Of a stretch of 41,664 bases of DNA, positions 32,990 to 41,452 are shown in pieces. The notes under the pieces were generated by a model. It was given only the letters and a program-made list of their open reading frames with translations, made no database searches and was not told the DNA's origin. Origin of the DNA: Chloroflexota bacterium. Lineage in GTDB: Bacteria > Chloroflexota > Anaerolineae > Aggregatilineales > Phototrophicaceae. The stretch is taken from assembly GCA_026708115.1 (NCBI GenBank), contig JAPOVL010000054.1, positions 1-41,664 of the forward strand, in the 5' to 3' direction. The position numbers were made by a program, and so were the translations under genes. How positions within the stretch are numbered: the first letter of the stretch is position 1; every line of letters begins with the position of its first letter.

Positions 32990-34410
32990 CAGCGCAGGTT
33001 CTTCATCCGCTTGACGTAACTGCGCGCTTCCAGGGCGAAGATCGTGCACACCCTGCGGTCAGCCAAGCGCGTAGCAAGTCGTTCATCGGTCTCTTCAACC
33101 GTTTCTGACGACGTGAAGACCGTCGGCATACGCGACAGATAACGGTAATCAATGATCTGGAAAAGCTTCTCTTTCGCCCATGGCGTCGCGCTGGCCAAGC
33201 GCAGATCATCGAGCGCCAGAAAAGGAACATTGACGATCTCGTGGAATCGTTTGTCAAAACGCGCATCCGAGCGTGGATGAAAACTCAGCCGCAGGAAGTC
33301 CAACAGATCTGGAATCGTCCTAAACATAACGTCATGGCCGCGCTCGTACAAATCGTAGGCAATCGCCGCCGCCAGATGCGTCTTTCCCGATCCATATTCG
33401 CCCATGATATACAACCAGCCCTCGGGATGCATCGCCCACTCAACGGCCACCTTCAACGCGCGCTTCAAGTTGCCGACATCATCGGCGAAAGCGCTATCTG
33501 TGGAGAACGTGTCAAAGCGCATATCCCGGTATAAGTGCATGTTGAAGATGTCACTATCGCGAGCCTCGTTGCGCGACACCCTTCGGAAATCAGGCGCTTG
33601 AATCTTTATGTGCTTGACAAGCTCGCGATCCATGACGCGGCTGCTAATCCGTGGATCCGAGTCGTCGATGGGCGCGTTGCTGGTGATGACAGTCGGCAGT
33701 GCTTCGACATGCCGGTGGTTCAACAACTGAAACAGTTTCTCCGTAGTCCAGTCGCTCGCCCTTTCCTCACCCAGATCATCTAAGACCAACAGCGGAACGT
33801 TACGGACCTGATCAAAATAATCATACAGAGACCCCTGTGCGGTCTGCTCAATCGTTGAACGCAGAACATCAAGTAAATCGGATGTGGTGATGAACAAGAC
33901 GCGCTCGCCGTACTCTTCCAGGCGCCAATTGGCAATCGCCGCTGCCAAATGTGTTTTGCCACAGCCGAAGCCCCCCTCATATACAATCCAGCCGCTTGGA
34001 TTGTCCGCGAAGAGCTCTGCCGCGCGCTTGGCTCTTTCAAGTGATGTGACCACGTTCTGGGTGTAACTGCTGCCGGAAAGATCTGTCCGGAAACTCTTGA
34101 ACGTCTTCCCTTTGTAGGCATTTAGATTGCCGTAGCGCCGCAACCGTTCTTGCAACCAGCGATCGCGTTGAACCGGATTGTTGGGGCAGCGCTGGAACTT
34201 GCCGAAGCGTGGGTCATCCAACTCAACGTCAAAGACGTACACACCTTTTCCACCACATAGCGGGCAGGGTTCATCCTTGTTTTGCGGATCGCGACAGATG
34301 ACTTGCAGGGGAAGTTCGAGCTCGCTTTCCGGCTCAGCTTTTGATGAAGTCTTTCCATTCCCCGGCGGTGTACTGTTTGTGCCGCTCAAGATCTTGTCCA
34401 GCTTTTTCAT
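32989..34410 (-). CDS. tandem-AAA DnaC/DnaI-like helicase loader
   Basis: This 473-residue protein has two consecutive DnaC/IstB-type AAA ATPase modules. Module 1 has Walker A GGFGCGKTH (146-154) and Walker B LLVLDDLG (207-214); module 2 has Walker A GEYGSGKTH (337-345) and Walker B FLALDDL (397-403). An N-terminal segment has CPLCGGKG plus C75, a zinc-finger-like cluster. The usual loader has one module and about 250-310 residues. Position directly behind dnaB and a DnaD-like gene supports a role in loading the replicative helicase. The frame is open to 34551, but ATG 34410, with AGGA 8 bases upstream, is preferred; it overlaps the DnaD-like gene by 77 bases. Confidence 0.85.
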   Translation of the reverse strand: MKKLDKILSGTNSTPPGNGKTSSKAEPESELELPLQVICRDPQNKDEPCPLCGGKGVYVFDVELDDPRFGKFQRCPNNPVQRDRWLQERLRRYGNLNAYKGKTFKSFRTDLSGSSYTQNVVTSLERAKRAAELFADNPSGWIVYEGGFGCGKTHLAAAIANWRLEEYGERVLFITTSDLLDVLRSTIEQTAQGSLYDYFDQVRNVPLLVLDDLGEERASDWTTEKLFQLLNHRHVEALPTVITSNAPIDDSDPRISSRVMDRELVKHIKIQAPDFRRVSRNEARDSDIFNMHLYRDMRFDTFSTDSAFADDVGNLKRALKVAVEWAMHPEGWLYIMGEYGSGKTHLAAAIAYDLYERGHDVMFRTIPDLLDFLRLSFHPRSDARFDKRFHEIVNVPFLALDDLRLASATPWAKEKLFQIIDYRYLSRMPTVFTSSETVEETDERLATRLADRRVCTIFALEARSYVKRMKNLR

Positions 34411-35038
34411 CTCTGCGTCCTTCTTGCCGCCAGCTATCAAGCACTTTGCGAATGTATCTCCAATTGCGGGCGTTGCGCTCCACCGCGTATCGCATCGCGT
34501 CCTCAATCCAGTCATTGGAGAATTCCGCTTCCGCTTCGCGGATAGCATCAACGATCATGGGCGTCAGCACGCCGATATTATCCTCGTAAAGCCCGTAAAG
34601 CGTCGGCCGCGCCGGCAGGATTTCTATCTCGCCTTCGCCGGCCGGTATCCATTCGCCGGCCACGAGTTGACGGTGAATCCTCTGCCCGTCCACGTCGTTG
34701 AGCACATAAATGCGCCTTTGCACACCTTGGCGATGAATAACCGCCTCCAATAGTGTTCCGCGACGAACTGCTCTTTCCAACGCGCCATCAAGCGTTTTAG
34801 ATGCCGATCGCGCATTGTCCGCGCTGTCGAGGCTGAGCATCAGTTGCTTGTTCGCCAGCAACTCGTCGTGGCGCAGATAACGGTAACGGCCTTCTTTCTG
34901 CTGAATCGCGGACAGGCTAAAGAGCGTCAACTTCAGTTCCGCGAGATCATCAATCTCCAGCAGAAGGGACTCGAATAGCGCCGCCGGCAGGGCCACGACC
35001 TCGTCTCGAATCATGAATCCGGCGGAGGGTTCGGTCAT
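34334..35038 (-). CDS. DnaD/DnaB-like primosome protein
   Basis: This 234-residue protein carries a DnaB_2/DnaD-type domain in its C-terminal half: LYEDNIGVLTPMIVDAIREAEAEFSNDWIEDAMRYAVERNARNWRYIRKVLDSWRQEG (about 145-205), matching the YxxxIG and WIxxAI...NxRxWRYIxxIL pattern of primosomal DnaD. The N-terminal half (about 10-110) may be the winged-helix part. In Firmicutes DnaD-family proteins help load the helicase at origins; here it is encoded 3 bases after dnaB and before a DnaC-like loader, so the three genes form a helicase-loading unit. Confidence 0.85.
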   Translation of the reverse strand: MTEPSAGFMIRDEVVALPAALFESLLLEIDDLAELKLTLFSLSAIQQKEGRYRYLRHDELLANKQLMLSLDSADNARSASKTLDGALERAVRRGTLLEAVIHRQGVQRRIYVLNDVDGQRIHRQLVAGEWIPAGEGEIEILPARPTLYGLYEDNIGVLTPMIVDAIREAEAEFSNDWIEDAMRYAVERNARNWRYIRKVLDSWRQEGRRDEKAGQDLERHKQYTAGEWKDFIKS

Positions 35039-35041
35039 CTC

Positions 35042-36406
35042 TCATTCCAGGTTGCTTAGATCAACCCGCGTCATGTTGACATCCATGAATTTGGTGATCG
35101 ATTTCTCGAAGTAGAGTTGAATGGTGCCGGTCGGCCCGTGACGGTGCTTTGAAAGCATCACGTCGGCCTGATTGGGAAACTCGGAGGTATCCGGGTTGTA
35201 GACCTCGTCGCGATACAAGAACAAGACGGCATCCGCGTCTTGCTCGATGCTCCCGCTCTCGCGCAAGTCGGATAACTGCGGTCGCTTGTCCTGTCGCTGC
35301 TCGACCGCCCGCGAAAGTTGCGCCGTCGATATGATCGTGACGTTGAGTTCCCGCGCCAGCTCCTTGAGCGACCGGCTAATATAACTGATCTCTTGCACGC
35401 GATTGTTCTCGTAGGCCTTGCCGGCCGACATAAGCTGCATATAGTCCACCATCACGATGTCCAGCCCGTATTCGTGCTGCAGCCGACGGCATTTGGTGCG
35501 CATTTCAATCGGTGTGATCGAAGGCGTGTCGTCGATAAAAAAGGGTAAATTGGAGATGCGGCTGATGGCTTCGGTGAAGCGCGTATGCTCCCGCGCCGAG
35601 ATAGTGGCCGAGCGCAACTGATGAATGCGAATGCCGGTCTCCATCGAGATCAGGCGCTGTATCATCTGCTCGACGCCCATCTCCATGGTGAACATCGCCA
35701 CCCGCGCGCCACGCCGCGCCACGTTTAAGGCTACGGTCAGTATCCAGCTTGTCTTGCCCATACCAGGACGCCCGGCAAAGACGATCAGGTCCGACTTTTG
35801 GAAGCCGCCCAACAAGCCATCCAGCGCTTTGAAGCCGGTCGGCATGCCGACCGTGCCCTCGCCGGCTGCCAGCAGACGCTCCATCTCGTCGTAGTAATCG
35901 CTCAGAGCCTCCGATACCGTCACGAATTCGCGCTTGATCTGGCTGTTGCTGACGGCGAATAGCTCCAGTTCGGCATCGCTGATCACTTTGTCGATGGGCA
36001 GTTCTTCATCATATGCCAGGTCCTTGATCTTGTCGGAAGCCTGCAGCATCTTGCGCCGAATCGAGGTGCGTTCGACCAGTTTGCCATATACTTCGGCATG
36101 AACGGACGAGGGCGTATTATTCACCAGGTTGGTCAAGTAGGCTTGACCGCCGATTTCATCCAGTACGCGCATATCTTGCAGTTCGCGGGACAAGGTCACA
36201 TAGTCGATGGCATCGCCCCGTTCTTGCAAGCGATTGAGCGCATCCCAAATGTATTCGTGCCGCTTGAGGAAAAAATCGCCGCCTTCCAGGAAGGAGGCGA
36301 TGTTAAGAAAGGTCTTGGGCTGTAGCAGAATAGCGCCGAGCAAGGCTTGCTCGGCTTCCAGGCTGGCTGGAATCTGCAAATGCGTTTGCGTCAATTGGTT
36401 TGTCAT
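35042..36406 (-). CDS. dnaB: replicative DNA helicase
   Basis: The 454-residue hexameric helicase unwinds the fork on the lagging strand. The N-terminal domain (SLEAEQALLGAILLQPKTF, about 15-33, to 115) is followed by a linker and the RecA-like ATPase with Walker A AGRPGMGKTS at 211-220, SMETGIRIHQLRS near 254-266, and Walker B DIVMVDYMQLM at 316-326. STAQLSRAVEQRQDKRPQLSDLRESGSIEQDAD lies at 360-392 with the arginine finger region after it. No intein is present. ATG 36406 has GGAAGCGAGGG ahead. It opens the helicase-loading cluster. Confidence 0.98.
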   Translation of the reverse strand: MTNQLTQTHLQIPASLEAEQALLGAILLQPKTFLNIASFLEGGDFFLKRHEYIWDALNRLQERGDAIDYVTLSRELQDMRVLDEIGGQAYLTNLVNNTPSSVHAEVYGKLVERTSIRRKMLQASDKIKDLAYDEELPIDKVISDAELELFAVSNSQIKREFVTVSEALSDYYDEMERLLAAGEGTVGMPTGFKALDGLLGGFQKSDLIVFAGRPGMGKTSWILTVALNVARRGARVAMFTMEMGVEQMIQRLISMETGIRIHQLRSATISAREHTRFTEAISRISNLPFFIDDTPSITPIEMRTKCRRLQHEYGLDIVMVDYMQLMSAGKAYENNRVQEISYISRSLKELARELNVTIISTAQLSRAVEQRQDKRPQLSDLRESGSIEQDADAVLFLYRDEVYNPDTSEFPNQADVMLSKHRHGPTGTIQLYFEKSITKFMDVNMTRVDLSNLE

Positions 36407-36523
36407 GCCCTCGCTTCCGCGGGAACAGTATGCTTATAGCAGTGAAAGCATTGCCTGCCTGCAAATGGCAACTACATCGATTTTTTTCAGGCGACGGCTG
36501 CCCAATCTCGGTCCTGACGGCGA

Positions 36524-37069
36524 CTATTCATCCTCGTCGAAATCATCGAGATTGAGCGTATCTACGAAATCGGCAAAGGCGCTCAGCTTGGTCTCGTCGA
36601 CCTTTTCCGATGGATCCATGGAGTCCGCGAATTCATCGTCCAGCCCCAGTATCTCCGGCTCGACATTGCGGTCGGGCCGGATGCCAGCCTTGTCCATGAC
36701 CTGTTTGTCAACGTAGATTGGCGCCTTGAGGCGGACCGCCAAGGCTATGGCGTCGCTCGGGCGCGAATCAATGTCTATCGAATCGCCATTGACTTCGATG
36801 TTGATCTGGGCATAAAAGACATCTTTGCTCAAATTGTTGATGAAAATGTGACGCACAGCGCCGCCCATTTCGGTGATCGTCGCCTTGAGCAAATCGTGTG
36901 TCAAAGGGCGCTCGCGCAGCATGCCCTGCAATTCCAAGGTGATCGCCTCGGATTCAAACGCGCCTATCCAGATCGGCAAATATCGCTCTTCCTGCGTGTC
37001 ACGCAAAACAACCAGGCGATGCTGCGACATCAGACTCACCTGGACACGGTCTACGATCATTTCAATCAT
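36524..37069 (-). CDS. bifunctional nuclease domain protein (BFN/DUF151)
   Basis: This 181-residue protein is of the BFN family: VDRVQVSLMSQHRLVVLRDTQEERYLPIWIGAFESEAITLELQG (7-50), RPLTHDLL (54-61), INIEVNGDSIDIDSRPSDAIALAVRLKAPIYV (about 89-120). The SRPSDAIALA block is the family signature. Related proteins act as bifunctional RNase/DNase in plants, and the function in bacteria is less clear. An acidic tail (about 140-181) extends beyond the core. A TATAAT promoter and a strong palindrome lie upstream; the ribosome binding site is not obvious. Confidence 0.88.
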   Translation of the reverse strand: MIEMIVDRVQVSLMSQHRLVVLRDTQEERYLPIWIGAFESEAITLELQGMLRERPLTHDLLKATITEMGGAVRHIFINNLSKDVFYAQINIEVNGDSIDIDSRPSDAIALAVRLKAPIYVDKQVMDKAGIRPDRNVEPEILGLDDEFADSMDPSEKVDETKLSAFADFVDTLNLDDFDEDE

Positions 37070-37107
37070 GAAATTCGATCACTTTACCTCAGATTGGGCC
37101 TGCTCAG

Positions 37108-37135
37108 ATTATACACCTTTATCGCGCCACTTCAA
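37108..37135 (-). promoter_or_regulatory. candidate promoter of the BFN gene
   Basis: On the minus strand a perfect TATAAT (37113-37108) follows TTGAAG (37135-37130, 4 of 6) with 16-base spacing. The -35 box lies inside the 20-bp palindrome described next. Confidence 0.55.
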
Positions 37136-37148
37136 AACAGTTTGAAGT
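37129..37148. promoter_or_regulatory. 20-bp palindrome, candidate operator
   Basis: ACTTCAAA-acag-TTTGAAGT is a perfect 8-bp inverted repeat with a 4-base spacer, overlapping the -35 box of the BFN promoter in the gap shared with the divergent lipoprotein gene. Its symmetry and position suggest a dimeric repressor site; no T-run makes it a terminator. Confidence 0.55.
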
Positions 37149-37257
37149 AAACCGGAGGAAATTCACTTCAGCAAATCGTCTGCGATCGACGCTGTCAAAT
37201 CTACTATTTGCGCTGGATATTGACTACACTTTTACCATCCGAGGCCGCGAGGTTCTC

Positions 37258-37935
37258 TTGCGCATTCATCTTTACCTTGTCTTGATCTTGCTGACAGCGT
37301 CTTGCCAGCCTATCGCTGAACGCCTGGGCGCCAGCGCTGGCCCCAGCGTCGCTTTTACTTACCTCGACTTGCTGTACAGCGACAACTTTGATGACGCCCG
37401 CAACTGGATGACCTACGCTGGCGGCGATAATCTGCACATGGCGCTGCAAGACGGCGGCTACAGAATCTGGCTCGCGACCCGCCAATACGTTTGGACGCAG
37501 CTCCCCGATTCATACGACGATGTCGTCATTGAAGCGGATGTCAGGCAATTGTCCGACTTTGATCACAACGCCTATGGCATCGCCTGTCGGCTTGATCCGG
37601 CAAACAGCGGCCGCGGCTACTACTTCTTGATCGGCGGCGACGGATATTACAGCATACGCTGGAGCAATGGGCGCTCCTTGGATGTAATTGTCAGCGCCAA
37701 GCCCTCGGGGCTGATCAATCAAGGCTCGTCTGCCAACCGGATTAAGGCGATCTGCGTGGGCGAGTACTTGGCCTTATGGATCAACGGTCAATTCGTCGCC
37801 GAGGCGCGAGACAGCCGCGCCAGCGACGGCGCGGTCGGCTTGTCGGCGGTGATGAACTATGCCGGCAAGGCCGTGGAAGTGACCTTTGACGACCTCAAAA
37901 TCTGGCGCTCCGCGCTGGATGAGCATGGAGGGTAA
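37258..37935 (+). CDS. lipoprotein with LamG/ConA-like beta-sandwich domain
   Basis: This 225-residue secreted protein starts with a TTG (37258) and a GAGG ribosome binding site 5 bases before. The N-terminus MRIHLYLVLILLTASC is a lipoprotein signal peptide with the lipobox LTASC, so Cys16 would be lipidated and the protein anchored outside the cell. The mature domain (LLYSDNFDDARNWM... AYGIACRLDPANSGRGYYFLIGGDGYYSIRW... VEVTFDDLKIW) has the pattern of concanavalin A-like/DUF1080 jelly-roll domains that bind or cleave glycans. No catalytic acid pair is obvious, so binding is more likely than hydrolysis. Confidence 0.75.
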   Translation: MRIHLYLVLILLTASCQPIAERLGASAGPSVAFTYLDLLYSDNFDDARNWMTYAGGDNLHMALQDGGYRIWLATRQYVWTQLPDSYDDVVIEADVRQLSDFDHNAYGIACRLDPANSGRGYYFLIGGDGYYSIRWSNGRSLDVIVSAKPSGLINQGSSANRIKAICVGEYLALWINGQFVAEARDSRASDGAVGLSAVMNYAGKAVEVTFDDLKIWRSALDEHGG

Positions 37936-38027
37936 TATGACGGCCAGCCGGCACAGGATCGCGCAACGGCCATGCCGCGTATCGCGTATACTGTACACTG
38001 CTAATCTTCGCTTACAGGTCAATTGAT

Positions 38028-38867
38028 ATGGGACTGGAAGACACCATTGCGGAAGCCATTGTGATGGCGATGGATGAACTGGCGGGCAATCCGCAGAAAG
38101 CTGTCGCTTCGGCGATGGAATGCGATTCGGCGGCGCAGTGGATCAAGCAAGAGACGGCCAAACTCGCCTTGGTTGGTGGCGCGGAGATGGTGATACCGGG
38201 CCTGCATGCCTTTACCATTCCGACCGGCATCAGCTACTTGCTGCACAAGATGGGATACATCAGTTGGGGCGTGGGCGCCTTGAAGGGCGCCTTTGTGGTC
38301 GAAACGGAAGCCTATTCGGATTTGCGCAACATCCTGGCGCTTTGGGCGAACAACACGCACTTTGACGCCAGCATTATCGAGCACCTGGCGATTTCGCTAG
38401 CGTGCTTCAGTTGGGCGATGTCCGCGGAGGGACAAGCGGCTATGCCCAAGCTGTTGGAGTCGTCCACAGACGAGACGACCTTGCGCACCTACCATATCTT
38501 GCAGCGACTGGCGGAGAACTACGTGGCCGGCGACGAACGCGGTCTGCTGATGATGGAGGCGATAGGCGGCGCGGCTTTCGCGCAAGAATTGCTTCAAAGC
38601 GGCGCGACAAACGTGCGGCACCTTGATAACGAAGTCATGTTAACCCGTCCTCTGGGGCGCAAAGTCAGTTGGCGTTTGGCAAGCAAGCTGGCGTCGCGCT
38701 TGGGCGCCCGCGTGCCGGCCAGGATGATCGTCGGCTTCGTTCCGCTGGCGGGCGCGGTCGCTAATGCCTTCCTCAACGTACAAACCATGCAGAGCATGGC
38801 GGAAGCGGCGGAAAAGTATTACGACCGGCAACTGCGCCTCGAACATCTGGAAGAGGCGCTCCGCTGA
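38028..38867 (+). CDS. EcsC-like helical protein
   Basis: This 279-residue protein is rich in hydrophobic helices: LALVGGAEMVIPGLHAFTIPTGISYLLHKMGYISWGVG (about 46-83), LAISLACFSW, and the C-terminal segment VPARMIVGFVPLAGAVANAFLNVQTMQSMAEAAEKYYDRQ (about 228-267). That C-terminal segment resembles the Pro-x-x-G-A-x-x-x-x-x-x-N pattern of EcsC-family proteins. Family function is not established. It ends 10 bases before the stop of the convergent TIR gene and starts 92 bases after the lipoprotein gene, so it could be cotranscribed with the latter. Confidence in the family name is moderate. Confidence 0.6.
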   Translation: MGLEDTIAEAIVMAMDELAGNPQKAVASAMECDSAAQWIKQETAKLALVGGAEMVIPGLHAFTIPTGISYLLHKMGYISWGVGALKGAFVVETEAYSDLRNILALWANNTHFDASIIEHLAISLACFSWAMSAEGQAAMPKLLESSTDETTLRTYHILQRLAENYVAGDERGLLMMEAIGGAAFAQELLQSGATNVRHLDNEVMLTRPLGRKVSWRLASKLASRLGARVPARMIVGFVPLAGAVANAFLNVQTMQSMAEAAEKYYDRQLRLEHLEEALR

Positions 38868-38876
38868 CGCAGCTGT

Positions 38877-39758
38877 TCAACAGGATTCTCTCGTCCGCAG
38901 GACTGCCAGGACCTCCGCCAAGACTCGCTTGAACGATTCCAGTATCTCCGTGCTGCTCAACACATACAGGGGAATGGTCGGTCTGCGGTCGGACTTGGCT
39001 GCAGGCAACCTATACTCGGTCGGCAGCATTTGGTTGAGCTGCTTCAGCAGGAAGCGGCGAGCCGTTTTTCGGTGGTAGGGCGCGAAGGATAACAGGCGGT
39101 CAAAATATAGTTGCGCGGCGGGGGTCTTGGGGTAAGCCCAGATCGACAGAAGCGTCACCGGACGGCCCTTGAGATTGATCCGCACATGACAGCCTGGGTT
39201 CACGCGTCCGCCAAAAGCGACCTCGTCCGCGATGCGAGCCGACCACTGAAACAGATCGCGCGCCACCATCGCGGCGATTCCGCCATTAGGCAACTGCGCG
39301 ACATAGGGGAAGAAATTGGCGCGGTTGGCTTCGATGGCATAGGCTTCATTTGGATAGACGGCGCTGGATTCAGGCGACGCTAATGCGCTCGTCAGGGACT
39401 CGGCCAGTTGCTTTGATCCACGCGCGAAGTCTACTCGAAAGTCGCAGTACTGGATGTTGATCAGGTGCAAAGGCAGGCGCAGGTCATCCAGCAAGGCTGT
39501 GAATAGCGGCTTCCCCAGTTGGAAGGCGTAAAGGCATTCCCGCTCAACCCAAACCGACCCCAGGGAGGCCTTGGAAAGGACTGTGACTACGGCGTCGCAG
39601 CGTTCGATGCCGGCTTGAAGCTCGCAGAGCCAGTCGACGCCGCCACGCATGTTCTCGTAATCGACCCAGACGCCGAAGCCGGCGCGCTTCAAGCCATTGA
39701 CGATGCGCATGGTCTCGTCGCTGTTCTGGTTACTGTGGCTGACGAATACTTTGGGCAT
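38877..39758 (-). CDS. TIR-domain protein with unknown C-terminal domain
   Basis: This 293-residue protein begins with a bacterial TIR domain: KVFVSHSNQNSDETMRIVNGLKRAGFGVWVDYENMRGGVDW (3-43), VVTVLSKASLGSVWVERECLYAF (57-79). The catalytic glutamate of TIR NADases corresponds to E74 in WVERE. Residues about 140-293 form a separate domain I do not recognise, with repeated aromatic and basic residues and a FDRLLSFAPYHRKTARRFLLKQLNQ helix region. TIR proteins in bacteria often act as NAD-depleting effectors in antiviral systems; no partner sensor gene is adjacent, so a defence role is only a possibility. A weak start site is seen at ATG 39758. Confidence 0.8.
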   Translation of the reverse strand: MPKVFVSHSNQNSDETMRIVNGLKRAGFGVWVDYENMRGGVDWLCELQAGIERCDAVVTVLSKASLGSVWVERECLYAFQLGKPLFTALLDDLRLPLHLINIQYCDFRVDFARGSKQLAESLTSALASPESSAVYPNEAYAIEANRANFFPYVAQLPNGGIAAMVARDLFQWSARIADEVAFGGRVNPGCHVRINLKGRPVTLLSIWAYPKTPAAQLYFDRLLSFAPYHRKTARRFLLKQLNQMLPTEYRLPAAKSDRRPTIPLYVLSSTEILESFKRVLAEVLAVLRTRESC

Positions 39759-39875
39759 TTGCTATATTTGGGATTCGCGGTTTCTCTGGCAGTTCCTGAA
39801 TTTGTATCTGACGCTCTGTGTATTGCGCCATTCGGATGCGATGCAGCCTCGTAGCCAGAGACAGATTGCCCTGGC

Positions 39876-41072
39876 TTAACGCGACTTGTCCATCCCTCCG
39901 TAACGTTTGATGACATCGCGGGCGACGACCATGCGATGGACCTCGGAGGCGCCGTCATAGATGCGGAAGGCGCGGGCTTTTTCGTACCAGGTAGAAAGCG
40001 GCAAATCCCGAGAGATCCCGCGTCCGCCACAGATCTGTATGCAACGGTCCAAGACGCGGCAGACGGCTTCCGCCACTTGCACTTTGGCGATTGAGGTTTC
40101 GACGCGCGCTTGCTCGCCCTGGGCCAGGAGCCATGCTGCTTCGTGGATGAGCAGGCGCCCCATTTTGAGTTCCATTTCGGAATCGGCCAGCATCCATTGC
40201 AAGGATTGCTTCGCGCTCAGGGGGCCGCCGAAGGCTTCCCTGGTTGTGGCGTATTCGGTTGCGATTTCCAGGGCGCGCTGGGCGATGCCGGTCCAGCGCA
40301 TGCAGTGCGTGAGGCGCGCGGGAGCCAGGCGCGATTGCGCCAGCATGAATCCCTGGCCTTCTTCGCCCAGGATGGCGCTATGGGGCAGGCGCAGGTTCTC
40401 GTAGCGGATCTCGACATGGCCGCCGAAGTCTTTGGCGCCCATCACCGGCACGTCGCGCAGGATATGGATGCCCGGGGTTTCGCGCGGGGCCAGAAACTGC
40501 GTACATCCTTGATAGGGATGCAGGTCGGGATTTGTCACGGCCATGATGATGAAAAAGTCGGCGATTTCGCCGTTGGTGCTGAGCCATTTGTGTCCGTTTA
40601 TGACCCAATCGCCGCCGTCTCTTTCGGCGCGGGTCAGGATCATGCGCGGATCGCTGCCGGCGCCGGGCGCGGGCTCGGTCATGGAGAAGCTGGAAAAAGT
40701 CTCGCCCTTTGCCAGCGGTGCCAGGTATCGTTCAGTTTGTTCTTCGTCCGCCCAATTGTGCAGCAGGTGCATATTGCCTTCGTCGGGGGAGGCGCAATGG
40801 GTGGCGAGCGGACCCAGCAGGCTGCGGCCGGCAGCTTCGAAAACCGGCACGATCTCCTGGATGTTGAGGCCCATGCCGCCCCAGGCCTTGGGCATGGTCG
40901 GCGCCCAAAGCTCCGCCGCCTTTGCCTTGACGCGTAGATCTTGCAAGATGTCGTTGTTCAGGTCCCGACCTGTTCGCAGCAACTCGGTTTCAACCGGGAT
41001 GACCTCATCGTCGAGGAACTGCCGAACGCGATGAGCAATGGTTTGCACGTGTCGGGGAATGGTGAATTCCAT
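39876..41072 (-). CDS. acyl-CoA dehydrogenase, ACAD10/11-like
   Basis: This 398-residue FAD flavoenzyme oxidises acyl-CoA at the alpha-beta bond. It shows the ACAD order: N-terminal helical domain, FSMTEPAPGAGSDPRMI (FAD/substrate segment, about 128-144), INGHKWLSTNGEIADFFIIMAVT, GFMLAQSRLAPARL, QICGGRGISRDLPL and RIYDGASEVHRMVVARDV near 370-387. The DGxSEVH form is that of ACAD10/11-like enzymes that act on longer or hydroxylated acyl chains. ATG 41072 has GAGGTAACGGG upstream. It is followed on the plus-strand side by a long repeat-rich region. The exact substrate is unknown. Confidence 0.92.
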   Translation of the reverse strand: MEFTIPRHVQTIAHRVRQFLDDEVIPVETELLRTGRDLNNDILQDLRVKAKAAELWAPTMPKAWGGMGLNIQEIVPVFEAAGRSLLGPLATHCASPDEGNMHLLHNWADEEQTERYLAPLAKGETFSSFSMTEPAPGAGSDPRMILTRAERDGGDWVINGHKWLSTNGEIADFFIIMAVTNPDLHPYQGCTQFLAPRETPGIHILRDVPVMGAKDFGGHVEIRYENLRLPHSAILGEEGQGFMLAQSRLAPARLTHCMRWTGIAQRALEIATEYATTREAFGGPLSAKQSLQWMLADSEMELKMGRLLIHEAAWLLAQGEQARVETSIAKVQVAEAVCRVLDRCIQICGGRGISRDLPLSTWYEKARAFRIYDGASEVHRMVVARDVIKRYGGMDKSR

Positions 41073-41164
41073 GCCCGTTACCTCGCTGTTCTTACCCTAT
41101 GTATTGACTTGCGAGTATACCATAAGGGCGTCGGCGTTGCGGCGGGGATTGTCGCCCCCGTTTG

Positions 41165-41248
41165 TGTCAACCGCGTCGCTCATGCGACGAGAACGCTTAC
41201 TATTTTGCATGAGCGTGACAGACCTTTTCGCTGCCGCCGAGCGGCTAC
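41165..41248 (+). repeat. dispersed ~85-bp intergenic repeat, best copy
   Basis: The left end TCAACCGCGTCGCTCATGCGAC contains the hairpin GTCGC-tcat-GCGAC. The centre has GAACGCTTACTATTTTGC and GAGCGTGACA, and the right end CGCTGCCGCCGAGCGGCTAC contains a GCCG/CGGC arm. It is the cleanest copy to use as a query. Confidence 0.75.
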
Positions 41249-41273
41249 AGGAACTATCAAAATTTGAAAATCG

Positions 41274-41338
41274 TAGGGGCGAGCCTTGGCTCGCCCATCA
41301 CACCCCTCTGTGCCCGCGCGACCATATAGTCGCCCCTT
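41274..41338 (+). repeat. GTAGGGGCGA hairpin element 1
   Basis: The element begins GTAGGGGCGA, forms a perfect 9-bp hairpin GGGCGAGCC-tt-GGCTCGCCC (41277-41296), and ends about 65 bases later with TCGCCCCTT, complementary to the start. It looks like a MITE-type element with terminal inverted repeats. Confidence 0.65.
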
Positions 41339-41452
41339 TCTCCCCGCCTTGCTCTATCCTTCGACGTGGCGCCACACCCAGCCGCACAGCCCTAACCGCA
41401 AATGAACAAAGACGGACAAACTTCAATCCGAAACCCAAGCATCTCTTACGAC

